From positions 1-62,218 of the forward strand of contig JAFGNO010000192.1 of NCBI GenBank assembly GCA_016926985.1: 62,218 nucleotides of DNA, written 5' to 3'. Origin of the DNA: Anaerolineae bacterium. GTDB taxonomy: Bacteria > Chloroflexota > Anaerolineae > Aggregatilineales > UBA3940. The position numbers were made by a program, and so were the translations under genes. Under the pieces are notes generated by a model, which worked only from the letters and a program-made list of their open reading frames with translations, had not been told where the DNA came from and ran no database searches. Below are positions 7,785-15,670 of this stretch, piece after piece. Position 1 is the first letter of the stretch; the number at the start of each line of letters is the position of its first letter.

Positions 7785-8645
7785 TTACACGTGGGCCGGT
7801 TCCTGTGCGCCGGTAACAACTGCTACGCCGATTGCATTTGGCCCAACGTGTGCGCCAATTACTGTGGTCACATTGGTGACCAGGATATCTTTTAAATCAG
7901 GTATCAATGTATAAATCCGGTTGGCGACTTCCTGAGCGCCACTGGGGAAACCGGTATGCATTACGGCCAGATGCTCGATTGGCATCAGATCGCATGTTTT
8001 ACTGATGAGTGTCGTGAGTGCTTTTGACCAGGTTCTTACCCGCGCTGCTGATACCACAGCGCCATTGCGCAGTTCAACAATTGGCTTGATATTTAACAGA
8101 TTGCTGATCCCCGCTTGAACAAGGTTTACTCTTCCGCTCCTGGCCAGATACTCGACCGTGTTGAGCAGCGCATAGACTCTAACCCGTGTTATCGTATTCC
8201 GCACGGTGGCAACCACGGGCTCTACACTGGTAGATGTTTTGGCGCAGGTCAATGCTTTCAAGACGCTCCAGCCAACTCCCATACTGAGTTGCCCGGAATC
8301 AATGACGTGAATGCACTGAGGCGAAAACTGCTGAGCAGCAATACAGGCGGAGTTATAAATCCCGCTTAATGAGCTCGCTGCATGAACCGAGACAATCTGA
8401 TCGGTTTTTTCCAACAGGTGTTTATATACTTCATGAAATACACCGGGACCGGGCGCGGATGTTGAGGGCAGTCTTTTGAGTTTAGGGAGCATGCGATAGA
8501 AGGTTTCACGGGTGATATCAATGCCATCTCTGAATGACTCTACTCCCAGGTTGATGAGTGCCGGGACGACGACCAGCCGATCGCGTTCTGCGTCAACAAT
8601 ATCATCCGGGATATCGCATGTGCTATCAGTTACTATGCCAATCAT
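7785..8645 (-). CDS. DegV family protein, canonical FakB-like fatty acid carrier
   Basis: 286 aa, normal for DegV. FakB proteins hold a fatty acid for phosphorylation by FakA, giving acyl-phosphate for phospholipid synthesis. The family's fatty-acid carboxylate segments are intact: TDSTCD near residue 7, TSAPGPG near 61, SSLSGIYNS near 91, and the conserved His (about 266) in GAHVGPNAIG. It is separated by 12 nt from a second, more diverged DegV gene and lies in the same operon as fakA, which supports a FakB role. Confidence 0.9.
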   Translation of the reverse strand: MIGIVTDSTCDIPDDIVDAERDRLVVVPALINLGVESFRDGIDITRETFYRMLPKLKRLPSTSAPGPGVFHEVYKHLLEKTDQIVSVHAASSLSGIYNSACIAAQQFSPQCIHVIDSGQLSMGVGWSVLKALTCAKTSTSVEPVVATVRNTITRVRVYALLNTVEYLARSGRVNLVQAGISNLLNIKPIVELRNGAVVSAARVRTWSKALTTLISKTCDLMPIEHLAVMHTGFPSGAQEVANRIYTLIPDLKDILVTNVTTVIGAHVGPNAIGVAVVTGAQEPAHV

Positions 8646-8657
8646 GATGCAAACAGC

Positions 8658-9542
8658 CTATTCATAGGGCTCGTCGTAATTTTCTTCACCGCCGCTTCCC
8701 TCAAGGATATATAAACCCATCCCGTCCGGGCCAATGTATGCGGCTGTCAGGGGTTCATACAGCATAATTGGCGACTCCAGACGGGGGAATTCAAGTGCAA
8801 GTCGATCCTGGAGCATTCTGGTTTGCTCCGTTGTTCTCAGGGTATTCTGGATCACACAAAGGCGCTCAACTTGGGTAAACTCTGCAACAAATTCAATCAT
8901 TTTGTCAATTGCCTGCGAGTGAGTTCTGGCCTTTTCCATTGTGATCAGGCGCCCATCTTCAATGGTCAGGATTGGCTTGATATCAAGCATTGCCCCAAGC
9001 AGTGCCTGGGTTTCTCCAATCAGGCCGGCCTGGCGGATGTAATCCAGCGAATTAACATACATCACTGAATACAGCCGGGGGATTACTCCCCGGACCACCC
9101 GCACCACATCATCAAGCGAATTCTGGGCACTGGCGGCGGCAATGGCCGCTTCGACCAGATATCCAAGCCCTGCCGATGTTGTTCGGCTGTCTATGACCAT
9201 TATCTCGCACCGACCGAGGAAGCGAGAGCGCGCTTTGACCGCATTTGCATAGGTATCGGTGAAATGCTGCGAATGCACCAGCACACAGATTTGATCGGTG
9301 CTTTTTGCCAGTTCCCGGTAGGCTTCTTCAAACTGCTCTGCCGAGGGCGCAGTGAGGACAGGCGCAGTCGGAACATACTGCAGGCGTTTTAAAAACTCCG
9401 AGTCCAGCAAGTCGATGCCGTCCCGGTAAGTCATGCCATCCAGCTTGTAAGTTAGCGGAATAACGACTACGTGATGTTTTTCCTGAAAACCAGGGTCCTC
9501 AAATTGTGCTGTGCTGTCGGTTATGATCCGAACAATGCTCAA
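8658..9542 (-). CDS. DegV family protein, diverged FakB-like
   Basis: 294 aa. The start is TTG, four bases after GGAGGG. The fold is clear from IITDSTAQF at the N-terminus and the terminal YIGPDGMG loop. The ligand-contact segments differ from the neighbour: the TS-x-P element reads LTAPS, the SS-L-SG-Y element reads SQHFTDTY, and the conserved C-terminal His is Tyr (about 269). A Glu/Asp-rich tail ends the protein. It may bind another lipid or have lost binding. It lies 30 nt downstream of fakA in the same operon. Confidence 0.9.
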   Translation of the reverse strand: MSIVRIITDSTAQFEDPGFQEKHHVVVIPLTYKLDGMTYRDGIDLLDSEFLKRLQYVPTAPVLTAPSAEQFEEAYRELAKSTDQICVLVHSQHFTDTYANAVKARSRFLGRCEIMVIDSRTTSAGLGYLVEAAIAAASAQNSLDDVVRVVRGVIPRLYSVMYVNSLDYIRQAGLIGETQALLGAMLDIKPILTIEDGRLITMEKARTHSQAIDKMIEFVAEFTQVERLCVIQNTLRTTEQTRMLQDRLALEFPRLESPIMLYEPLTAAYIGPDGMGLYILEGSGGEENYDEPYE

Positions 9543-9572
9543 GCAACCCTCCGTTGAAACATACTGATGGGT

Positions 9573-11237
9573 TTATTCTACACTCAGGATGTAGAAATAG
9601 AATGGTTGCCCGCCTTCCCGAATTTCGATTTCGTGGTCAGGATAGATTTCGGTGATATGCTCACTCAGTGTGTGCGCCTCCTGCCAGGTTACGTCTGCCC
9701 CGTAGTACAGGGTGATGAGTTCCTTATCCTGGACGCCCATTTCTTCCAGCAGATCCATGACAACGGTATTGATGTCCTCACCTGAAATCCTCAGTTGATC
9801 ATTATGAAGCCCAATAATCTGGCCCTCACGTACCGCCAAGCCATCGATTGTTGCATCGCGTGTGGATGTTGTCACCTCACCAGTTTCAACCAGGGTGCTG
9901 GCCTGTGACATCAATTCAATCATTTCCTCCAGTTCTCCGCGAGGTTCAAGCGCCAGCAATGCAGATATGCCCTGGGGGATTGTGCGGGTTGGGATAACAC
10001 TCACTTCTTTGCCATTCACCTGGCTGGCAGCCTGTTCTGCAGCAAGAAAGATATTCTTATTGTTTGGTAAGATAATGATACGATTTGTTGGTAGCTGGTT
10101 GATGGCATCAATGAAATCCTTTGTGCTCGGATTCATTGTTTGCCCGCCAGAGATCACCGATGCGGCGCCCAAGCTGTAGAGTATCTGGGTCAGGCCTTCG
10201 CCAGGCGCCACTGTAATGGCGGCAATCATGCCCTCCTGAATCTGGGGCATCTCAAATGGGGCGCGAGCATCATGTGATGGGCCGCCCCGCTCAGATACAA
10301 ATTGCTTGTACTGCGCCTGCATATTCTCCACTACAATATCGTCCAGTTCGCCCAGACCTGCGCCATAACCCAGGACAGGTCCGGGGTTATGGACATGGAC
10401 ATGTACCTTAATCAGAGAGGGATCGCCGACTACCAGGGTTGACCAACCCATTGACTCAATTGTTTCGCGAACAATGCCAACCTCCAGATTGCTTCCTCTC
10501 AGCAGAAACTGGACGTCGTAGCCATAGCCTTCCTCGTCCTCCGGCTCAAGGGCGCTCTGTAAAGCTGACTGACCGACCTCGGCGAGCATAATCTCAATGG
10601 GTTTGTCTTCCACCAGTCGCAGCATCCCTTCGAGGATGACTGCCAGCCCCATGCCACCCGAGTCCACAACACCGGCATCTGCCAGGACCTGTAAAAGCTG
10701 GGGGGTTCGTTCAACTGAAGCGTACGATGCCTCCACCAGGTGTTTGAGCACATAGACCAGGTCATCGGACTCTTTTGCCAGGGTAGCAACCGACTCTGCC
10801 GTCTCGCGTGCGACGGTGAGCATTGTTCCTTCAACGGGCTCTTGCACTGCCTGATAAGCGGTTCGGACAGCTTCATTGAATCCGTCGATCAGGTTCGTGG
10901 TGGTCAGGACAGCCTGATCTTCTATTCCTCTGGAAAACCCTCGCCAGAGCTGGGACAGGATGACACCGGAGTTGCCCCGGGCACCCATGAGCGCGCCATT
11001 GTATAATTTATGGGCCACTTTCCCGGCGTGCTGGTCCTCAATGCCAGCGATTTCTTGATATGCGCTTCGCATCGTTAGCAGCATATTGGTGCCTGTATCA
11101 CCATCCGGAACGGGGAAGACATTCAGCTTGTTTACCCGCTCAAAATGAACTTCCAACCAGGCCAGGCCTGCCTGAACCAGGCGTTTCAAGTCTTGCCCAT
11201 CGCAGGTCTTAATGACCTTTTCAGGATTATCAGTCAT
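9573..11237 (-). CDS. fakA: Fatty acid kinase catalytic subunit FakA (DAK phosphatase domain)
   Basis: About 554 aa, the usual FakA size. It phosphorylates FakB-bound fatty acids. The N-terminal DhaL-like kinase domain contains NVFPVPDGDTGTNM near residue 37, which binds Mg-ATP. The C-terminal half contains the HVHVHNPG segment and a DegV/DAK-like domain. The open frame extends 25 codons further upstream, but the ATG at 11237 follows AGGAG and starts 4 nt after the asp23 stop, so it is chosen. Order asp23-fakA with divergent rpmB is the same as yloU-yloV-rpmB in Bacillus. Confidence 0.95.
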   Translation of the reverse strand: MTDNPEKVIKTCDGQDLKRLVQAGLAWLEVHFERVNKLNVFPVPDGDTGTNMLLTMRSAYQEIAGIEDQHAGKVAHKLYNGALMGARGNSGVILSQLWRGFSRGIEDQAVLTTTNLIDGFNEAVRTAYQAVQEPVEGTMLTVARETAESVATLAKESDDLVYVLKHLVEASYASVERTPQLLQVLADAGVVDSGGMGLAVILEGMLRLVEDKPIEIMLAEVGQSALQSALEPEDEEGYGYDVQFLLRGSNLEVGIVRETIESMGWSTLVVGDPSLIKVHVHVHNPGPVLGYGAGLGELDDIVVENMQAQYKQFVSERGGPSHDARAPFEMPQIQEGMIAAITVAPGEGLTQILYSLGAASVISGGQTMNPSTKDFIDAINQLPTNRIIILPNNKNIFLAAEQAASQVNGKEVSVIPTRTIPQGISALLALEPRGELEEMIELMSQASTLVETGEVTTSTRDATIDGLAVREGQIIGLHNDQLRISGEDINTVVMDLLEEMGVQDKELITLYYGADVTWQEAHTLSEHITEIYPDHEIEIREGGQPFYFYILSVE

Positions 11238-11241
11238 TTCG

Positions 11242-11637
11242 TTATCTCCTGCTGCGCGATGTTTTTTCGCTTGAATCACCCGCTTCAGCCGACATCCGTA
11301 ATCCCTGTACATACACGTTTACCTGGTATACAGGAAGGCCAATGGCTTTTTCTACCTGGAATCTGACAGCATTAATAACACTGCTTGCAACCTGAGAGAT
11401 GCGCGTTCCATGCTGGATGATGACATAGACGCCAATGACCAGTTGCCCTTTCTTATACTGCACCTCAATACCGTGATGCGGATCGCCGGTCAGTGTGGCG
11501 GCCCAGTCCCCGATCGCGGTTTTTGACGCCATGCCAACCACGCCATAGCTTGTGAGCAGCGCCTGGCTCGCGATGGTCGCGATTGCAGTAGGAGAAACAT
11601 GGATTGAACCGAGAGGTTCCTCAATATGATCAGTCAT
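11242..11637 (-). CDS. Asp23/Gls24 family protein (YloU-like, copy 2)
   Basis: 131 aa. The Asp23 layout is visible: SPTAIATIASQALLTSYGVVGMA at the N-terminus as the first helix and following strand, then QLVIGVYVIIQHG and the helix RFQVEKAIG ending in VNVYVQGLR. The C-terminus is a basic tail (SEKTSRSRR). An AAGGTG site precedes the ATG. It overlaps nothing and is coupled to fakA by a 4-nt gap. The position matches YloU of Firmicutes; the biochemical role is unknown, possibly linking lipid kinase activity to the membrane (inference). Confidence 0.88.
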   Translation of the reverse strand: MTDHIEEPLGSIHVSPTAIATIASQALLTSYGVVGMASKTAIGDWAATLTGDPHHGIEVQYKKGQLVIGVYVIIQHGTRISQVASSVINAVRFQVEKAIGLPVYQVNVYVQGLRMSAEAGDSSEKTSRSRR

Positions 11638-11649
11638 ACTTTCATCACC

Positions 11650-11678
11650 TTGTCAAATTCCTGCCGATGCGGTATCCT
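11650..11678 (+). promoter_or_regulatory. Predicted promoter for rpmB
   Basis: TTGTCA and TATCCT are 17 nt apart on the plus strand, in the divergent spacer between asp23 and rpmB, giving a leader of roughly 45 nt. Confidence 0.5.
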
Positions 11679-11730
11679 CTACCGGCTTGATAATGGACTA
11701 AAAACTATTCGTGTAAAGGTGGCCAGTCAA

Positions 11731-11922
11731 ATGGCAAAATGTGAACTCTGTGGCAAAAAACCCATGTTTGGGCATAATGTCAGCCACTCTGAACGAAAAA
11801 CAAAACGTCAGTTCAAACCAAATATCCAGAAGACCACTATTGTTCGTGATGGTCGAGTTGTATCTATCAAAGTCTGCGCTAAATGCCTGAAAACGCTGAA
11901 TAAGGATATCAAAATCCGCTAA
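11731..11922 (+). CDS. rpmB: 50S ribosomal protein L28
   Basis: 63 aa, standard L28. Zinc-binding form with CELC at residues 4-7 and CAKC at 49-52, and the family segment MFGHNVSHS. The frame is open upstream for 35 more codons, but the ATG at 11731 is preceded by AAAGGTGG and gives the normal family N-terminus (MAKCELCGKK). It is divergent from asp23-fakA and followed by a clear terminator, so it is monocistronic. Confidence 0.97.
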   Translation: MAKCELCGKKPMFGHNVSHSERKTKRQFKPNIQKTTIVRDGRVVSIKVCAKCLKTLNKDIKIR

Positions 11923-11956
11923 TGGCGTTTGTTTTCAATCATCTGGCATTACCAGC

Positions 11957-11978
11957 AAAGGGGCACAGCCCCTTTTTT
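11957..11978 (+). terminator. Rho-independent terminator after rpmB
   Basis: A perfect 8-bp stem AAAGGGGC/GCCCCTTT with a 3-nt loop is followed by a T run. It lies between the convergent ends of rpmB and rpe. Confidence 0.85.
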
Positions 11979-11986
11979 AGTTCTCT

Positions 11987-12658
11987 TTACCTTGCGAGGA
12001 TGGACTCTCGCAGGGTTTTTACTGCGGCCTGCGCTCCCATGGGAGAGCGAAAAATGGCGTTTCCCGCGACAACGACATTTGCGCCAGCGGCTACAGCCGC
12101 CAGCGTTGTCTGGTTGTTAATGCCACCATCGACCGCAATATCCACAGTCAGGTTGGCTTCAACAACCATTTCATAAATGGTTGATATTTTTGAAACAGAG
12201 CCGTCGATAAATACCTGCCCGCCAAACCCCGGGTTTACGGTCATGATCAGGATAATGTCAACCTCTGGCAGGATCGCTTGTAGTGCTTTCGCCGGGGTTG
12301 CTGGGTTGATGGCAATACCGGCTTTCAATCCGTATGAGTGTATGGCCTGTATGGTTTGCGAGACCGGAGAATCTGCTTCCAGGTGGATGGTCAGGGCGTC
12401 GGCCCCAGCTTTCGCAAATGCCTCAATATAGCGCAGCGGGTCAGAGATCATCAGGTGGACATCGAGCGGGAGCCGCGTGGATTTCCGTACAGCCGTGACA
12501 ACTATTGGCCCCATGCTGATATTCGGGACAAAATGCCCATCCATCACATCAATGTGAATCTGGTCCGCGCCAGCGGCTTCAACTTGAGCAATATCATATG
12601 CCAGATGGCTGAAATCTGCTGATAAAATTGATGGGGCGATTTTCACTTTTTTACTCAT
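11987..12658 (-). CDS. rpe: Ribulose-phosphate 3-epimerase
   Basis: 223 aa TIM-barrel enzyme interconverting ribulose-5-phosphate and xylulose-5-phosphate. Motifs are APSILSADF at the N-terminus, HIDVMDGHFVPN with metal-binding residues, DVHLMI, MTVNPGFGGQ and VDGGIN. The frame extends 38 codons upstream, but a near-consensus promoter ends 9 nt before the ATG at 12658, and the family N-terminus begins here. No ribosome site is visible, so the mRNA is probably leaderless or nearly so. Confidence 0.96.
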   Translation of the reverse strand: MSKKVKIAPSILSADFSHLAYDIAQVEAAGADQIHIDVMDGHFVPNISMGPIVVTAVRKSTRLPLDVHLMISDPLRYIEAFAKAGADALTIHLEADSPVSQTIQAIHSYGLKAGIAINPATPAKALQAILPEVDIILIMTVNPGFGGQVFIDGSVSKISTIYEMVVEANLTVDIAVDGGINNQTTLAAVAAGANVVVAGNAIFRSPMGAQAAVKTLRESILAR

Positions 12659-12667
12659 GGTCAGAGA

Positions 12668-12696
12668 AGTGTAACATGCTGGTACATGGTGTGCAA
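12668..12696 (-). promoter_or_regulatory. Promoter for rpe, predicted leaderless transcript
   Basis: TTGCAC and TACACT are separated by 17 nt on the minus strand, with TG one base before the -10 hexamer. The rpe ATG begins 9 nt after the -10 hexamer, leaving at most two or three bases of leader. Confidence 0.65.
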
Positions 12697-12717
12697 TAGG
12701 TCTAAGGTGGTGTATTG

Positions 12718-13626
12718 ATGTCAACTGATAAGCCGCGCGTGACGATTTATACAGATGGTGGGGCCGATCCAAACCCGGGCCCAGGAGGATGGGCTGCTGT
12801 TCTCATCCATGATGCAACCGGCACAACCAAAGAACTCTCCGGGGGGGAGCAGGCTACCACCAATAACCGGATGGAGCTCAGGGCTGCGATAGAGGGCCTG
12901 TCTGCGCTCACGCAGCCTTGTGAGGTCATGCTGTATACTGATTCCACCTATCTGTACGAAGGAATCACCCAGCATATTGGCAGCTGGATGGCCAAGGGTT
13001 TTAAAAATGTTAAAAATGTTGATCTGTGGCAGCAACTTCTTGTTGTAGTAGCCGGACATGACATCCACTGGCAGTGGGTCAAGGGGCATGCCGGGAATCG
13101 GCACAATGAACGCGCTGATGCGCTGGCCAGCAGTGAAATACAGCGCTTGGGCAGTGAAGATGCCCAGAAGAGTGAGGTAGAAATTTATCTGGTGGTGTCA
13201 GCAAGTCCTCGTTACAAAATCTGGGCTGCATCTATCAGGTATGGCGGCGAAGAATCACTGATCGTTGGAGAGGACCCAGAAGCAACAGCCAACCAGTTGC
13301 ATATTCTGTCGGCTGTGAAAGCGCTGCATACCCTGCCTGATGGGATTTCTGTTCGCATTTACACCACCTCCGATTATCTTCGTAACGGCGCGATGCAGTG
13401 GCTGAACGGCTGGAAGAGACGAGGTTGGAGGACCGCTGGTGGAAATCCGGTAAAAAATCGGGAGTTCTGGCAGGCCCTTGACGCAAATCTGCAATCACGT
13501 TCTGTCATCTGGCCTTCTGTTAAGGACGACCAGGCTTTCGAGATGGCCTTTGAAGACCTGGCGCAGCGCGCTCAGGACGAATACCAGGATAGGTTGGCGG
13601 CATCCGGTTATCTGGATGAGGAATAA
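12718..13626 (+). CDS. rnhA: Tandem RNase H protein: active RNase HI domain plus degenerate second RNase H-like domain
   Basis: 302 aa, twice the length of RNase HI. Residues 1-145 form a complete RNase HI with the four carboxylates D13 (YTDGG), E53 (RMEL), D75 (YTDS) and D134 (ERADAL) and the catalytic-loop H124. Residues about 155-300 look like a second RNase H fold: a VVSASPR strand, NQLHILSAVKAL in place of NxMEL, IYTTSDYL in place of YTDS, then a WLNGWKRRGW handle-like region. The carboxylates are absent there, so it is probably non-catalytic. The ATG after AAGGTGG is chosen over the adjacent TTG. RNase HI removes RNA from RNA-DNA hybrids. Confidence 0.9.
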   Translation: MSTDKPRVTIYTDGGADPNPGPGGWAAVLIHDATGTTKELSGGEQATTNNRMELRAAIEGLSALTQPCEVMLYTDSTYLYEGITQHIGSWMAKGFKNVKNVDLWQQLLVVVAGHDIHWQWVKGHAGNRHNERADALASSEIQRLGSEDAQKSEVEIYLVVSASPRYKIWAASIRYGGEESLIVGEDPEATANQLHILSAVKALHTLPDGISVRIYTTSDYLRNGAMQWLNGWKRRGWRTAGGNPVKNREFWQALDANLQSRSVIWPSVKDDQAFEMAFEDLAQRAQDEYQDRLAASGYLDEE

Positions 13627-13656
13627 CCACTCCAGACAGCAAGCCGCGAATTTCGC

Positions 13657-14709
13657 TCATTGTGAAGCAATAAGGGCGGCTTTCAACTGCCCGCATCCTG
13701 CATTCACATCTATTCCCCTGCGTACGCGCACCGTTGCCGGGATATTGTAGTCTTCCAGGATATTGACAAAGGCAGAAACGCGGGCCATGTCAGAAGGCTG
13801 CCCCTGATATGCCTGTGTAGGGTTGAGCGGAATCATATTCACATGGCAGAGCAGGCCCTGGAGTAACTGGCCCAGTCTGTGAGCTTCCTCCGGAGTGTCA
13901 TTTTTGCCCGCGATCAGCGCCCACTCAAATGTCACACGGCGGTTGGTTGTCCGAATATAGTAGCGTACAGCATCCATCAGGTCATTCAGCGGATAACGCC
14001 TGTTGATTGGCAGCAGCGCCGATCTTGCTTCATTGGTTGCAGCATGCAGGGAAATCGCCAGCCGTACCTGGAGTTGCTCATCGGCAAAGCGCCTGATAGC
14101 CGGGGCGATGCCTACCGTGCTCACAGTAAGGTGGCGCTGTCCGATGTTCAGGCCTTCTTCATCCATCATCCGGCGGATGGCTTCCAGCGTGTTGTCGTAG
14201 TTGTGGAATGGTTCTCCCATTCCCATGAGGACGATGTTACTCAGGCGCTGCTGTTCTTGAGCCAGCAGCCTGGAGACATGCATTGCCTGCTCGACAATCT
14301 CGCCGGGGCTGAGATGCCGGGCAAAGCCCATCTGCCCGGTCGCGCAAAAAACACATCCCATTGCGCAGCCCGCCTGTGTGCTGACGCATGCTGTGCGGCG
14401 CACGCCTTCATAGCGCATGAGCACCGTTTCAATGATCTGCCCGTCTGCCAGTTCAAGGGCAAGTTTGCGCGTTTCCCCATCAAAGGATTGGACGGACGAT
14501 ACTACCTTCAGCGCTCCTGGAGTCGTTTCTGCATCAAGGCTTTCTCTCAGATTTTGGGGAAGGTTGGCCATCACCGAAAAATCTGAGGCGTGGTGCTGGT
14601 ACAGCCACCGCCAGACCTGCCGCGCCCGGTAGGGTTCAAAGCCCCAACCCGTGATTAGTGAGGTCAATGAGTCAAGGGTCAGGTCGAAAAGGTTGATCTT
14701 GCTGCTCAT
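13657..14709 (-). CDS. rlmN: Dual-specificity 23S rRNA/tRNA adenine-C2 methyltransferase
   Basis: 350 aa radical SAM enzyme that methylates A2503 of 23S rRNA and A37 of some tRNAs. The cluster-binding motif is CAMGCVFC near residue 107, followed by GMGEPFHNYDN, and the C-terminal methyl-carrying Cys is in RGIDVNAGCGQL near residue 340. All features expected for activity are present. It lies 21 nt downstream of a HAD phosphatase gene and is convergent with the RNase H gene. Confidence 0.96.
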   Translation of the reverse strand: MSSKINLFDLTLDSLTSLITGWGFEPYRARQVWRWLYQHHASDFSVMANLPQNLRESLDAETTPGALKVVSSVQSFDGETRKLALELADGQIIETVLMRYEGVRRTACVSTQAGCAMGCVFCATGQMGFARHLSPGEIVEQAMHVSRLLAQEQQRLSNIVLMGMGEPFHNYDNTLEAIRRMMDEEGLNIGQRHLTVSTVGIAPAIRRFADEQLQVRLAISLHAATNEARSALLPINRRYPLNDLMDAVRYYIRTTNRRVTFEWALIAGKNDTPEEAHRLGQLLQGLLCHVNMIPLNPTQAYQGQPSDMARVSAFVNILEDYNIPATVRVRRGIDVNAGCGQLKAALIASQ

Positions 14710-14730
14710 GCCAGCCAGGCCATTATCTGA

Positions 14731-15540
14731 TCACGCCTGGTGATTGGTCAGAAGGTTTGCCAGGTTGGCGATACTATCAAGAACGAGATCGGGTTTGATA
14801 GCTGAGGCGTCAATTTGCTCCCGGCTGGCGATCCCGGTCAACACGGCAATGGTACGGATGCCAAGCTGCTGCGCGCCCAGGATATCCGTCTCAAGTCGGT
14901 CGCCGACCATTACGCTGGTGCTGATTTTTGCCCCCAGTGTCTCAAGAGCCGTGGTGAAAAGATGGGCATTTGGCTTGCCGATCACCACCGGGCTTTCTCC
15001 TGATGCAGCCTCGACTGCTGCGAGAATACTGCCAGCGCCGGGTGTTATCTCGGTTGGGGTTGGGAAGGTCTTGTCCGGGTTAGTGGCATAAAACTGCGCA
15101 CCCCGGCGGATCAGGATGCAGGCGGCACTCAATTTGCTGAAATGAAAATCGCGGTCCATTGACGTGACCACAGCGTCCACCCGATCCGGGTATTCTGCCC
15201 CGGTATGTACGGCAAAATCAGCACTTCGAAGGGCTTCCTGTATCCCTGCCTCGCCAATCACATAGATTACAGCCGCCGCCGGAAGCTGCTTTTTTAAAAT
15301 ACTGGCGGTAACAACGGCGCTCGAAAATATCTGGTCTGCGCGTGCATTGATTCCATATTGAGCGAATCGCTCCAGGTAGGCATTAATCGTTTTGGTGCCG
15401 TTATTGGTCAACAGCGCCCAGTCAACTTGAGAGGCCTCAAGGGTCTTAAAAAACCGTTGCACACCTGGGACAGGTTCTTTTGAGCGCCAGAGTACGCCGT
15501 CGCCGTCAAGCAAAATGGTATTGATTGTCTCAAAATTCAT
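14731..15540 (-). CDS. HAD superfamily phosphatase, NagD-like (class IIA)
   Basis: 269 aa. The HAD motifs are LLDGDGVLW (motif I, catalytic Asp pair near residue 11), LLTNNG (motif II) and VMVGDRLETDILGA (motif IV), with a cap domain between. NagD-like enzymes dephosphorylate small sugar or nucleotide phosphates; the substrate is not evident. The frame runs 20 codons further upstream, but an extended -10 promoter lies directly before the ATG at 15540, which excludes the longer start and suggests a leaderless mRNA. It is upstream of rlmN in the same orientation. Confidence 0.88.
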   Translation of the reverse strand: MNFETINTILLDGDGVLWRSKEPVPGVQRFFKTLEASQVDWALLTNNGTKTINAYLERFAQYGINARADQIFSSAVVTASILKKQLPAAAVIYVIGEAGIQEALRSADFAVHTGAEYPDRVDAVVTSMDRDFHFSKLSAACILIRRGAQFYATNPDKTFPTPTEITPGAGSILAAVEAASGESPVVIGKPNAHLFTTALETLGAKISTSVMVGDRLETDILGAQQLGIRTIAVLTGIASREQIDASAIKPDLVLDSIANLANLLTNHQA

Positions 15541-15547
15541 ACGGCGG

Positions 15548-15556
15548 ATTATAGCA
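15548..15556 (-). promoter_or_regulatory. Extended -10 promoter for the HAD gene, predicted leaderless
   Basis: TGCTATAAT on the minus strand, a perfect extended -10, ends 7 nt before the ATG. No convincing -35 is visible, which fits the extended -10 class. Confidence 0.6.
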
Positions 15557-15616
15557 CATCTGTCGTCCCCGGATGGCTTAAGCTGCAATTTCGGTGGCAA
15601 ATCGACGGCTGAATGG

Positions 15617-15646
15617 TTGCCTGCCTGTCCTCCGGTTGGCTATACT
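15617..15646 (+). promoter_or_regulatory. Predicted promoter for the GT2 gene
   Basis: TTGCCT and TATACT are 18 nt apart on the plus strand, about 25 nt before the ATG, with a GAGGTG ribosome site between. Confidence 0.5.
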
Positions 15647-15670
15647 ACACACTTGTTGAGGTGAAACCAG

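Noticed and set aside
12659..12772. A 38-codon N-terminal extension of rpe.
   Set aside because: A near-consensus promoter lies inside it, and the family N-terminus starts at 12658.
13002..13019. A direct repeat AAAAATGTT twice inside the RNase H gene.
   Set aside because: It encodes the KNVKNVD region, which resembles the normal handle sequence of RNase HI, so it is not a recent insertion.
13879..14586. A 235-codon plus-strand open frame opposite rlmN.
   Set aside because: rlmN on the other strand has all radical SAM motifs, and the plus-strand frame has no family motif or ribosome site.
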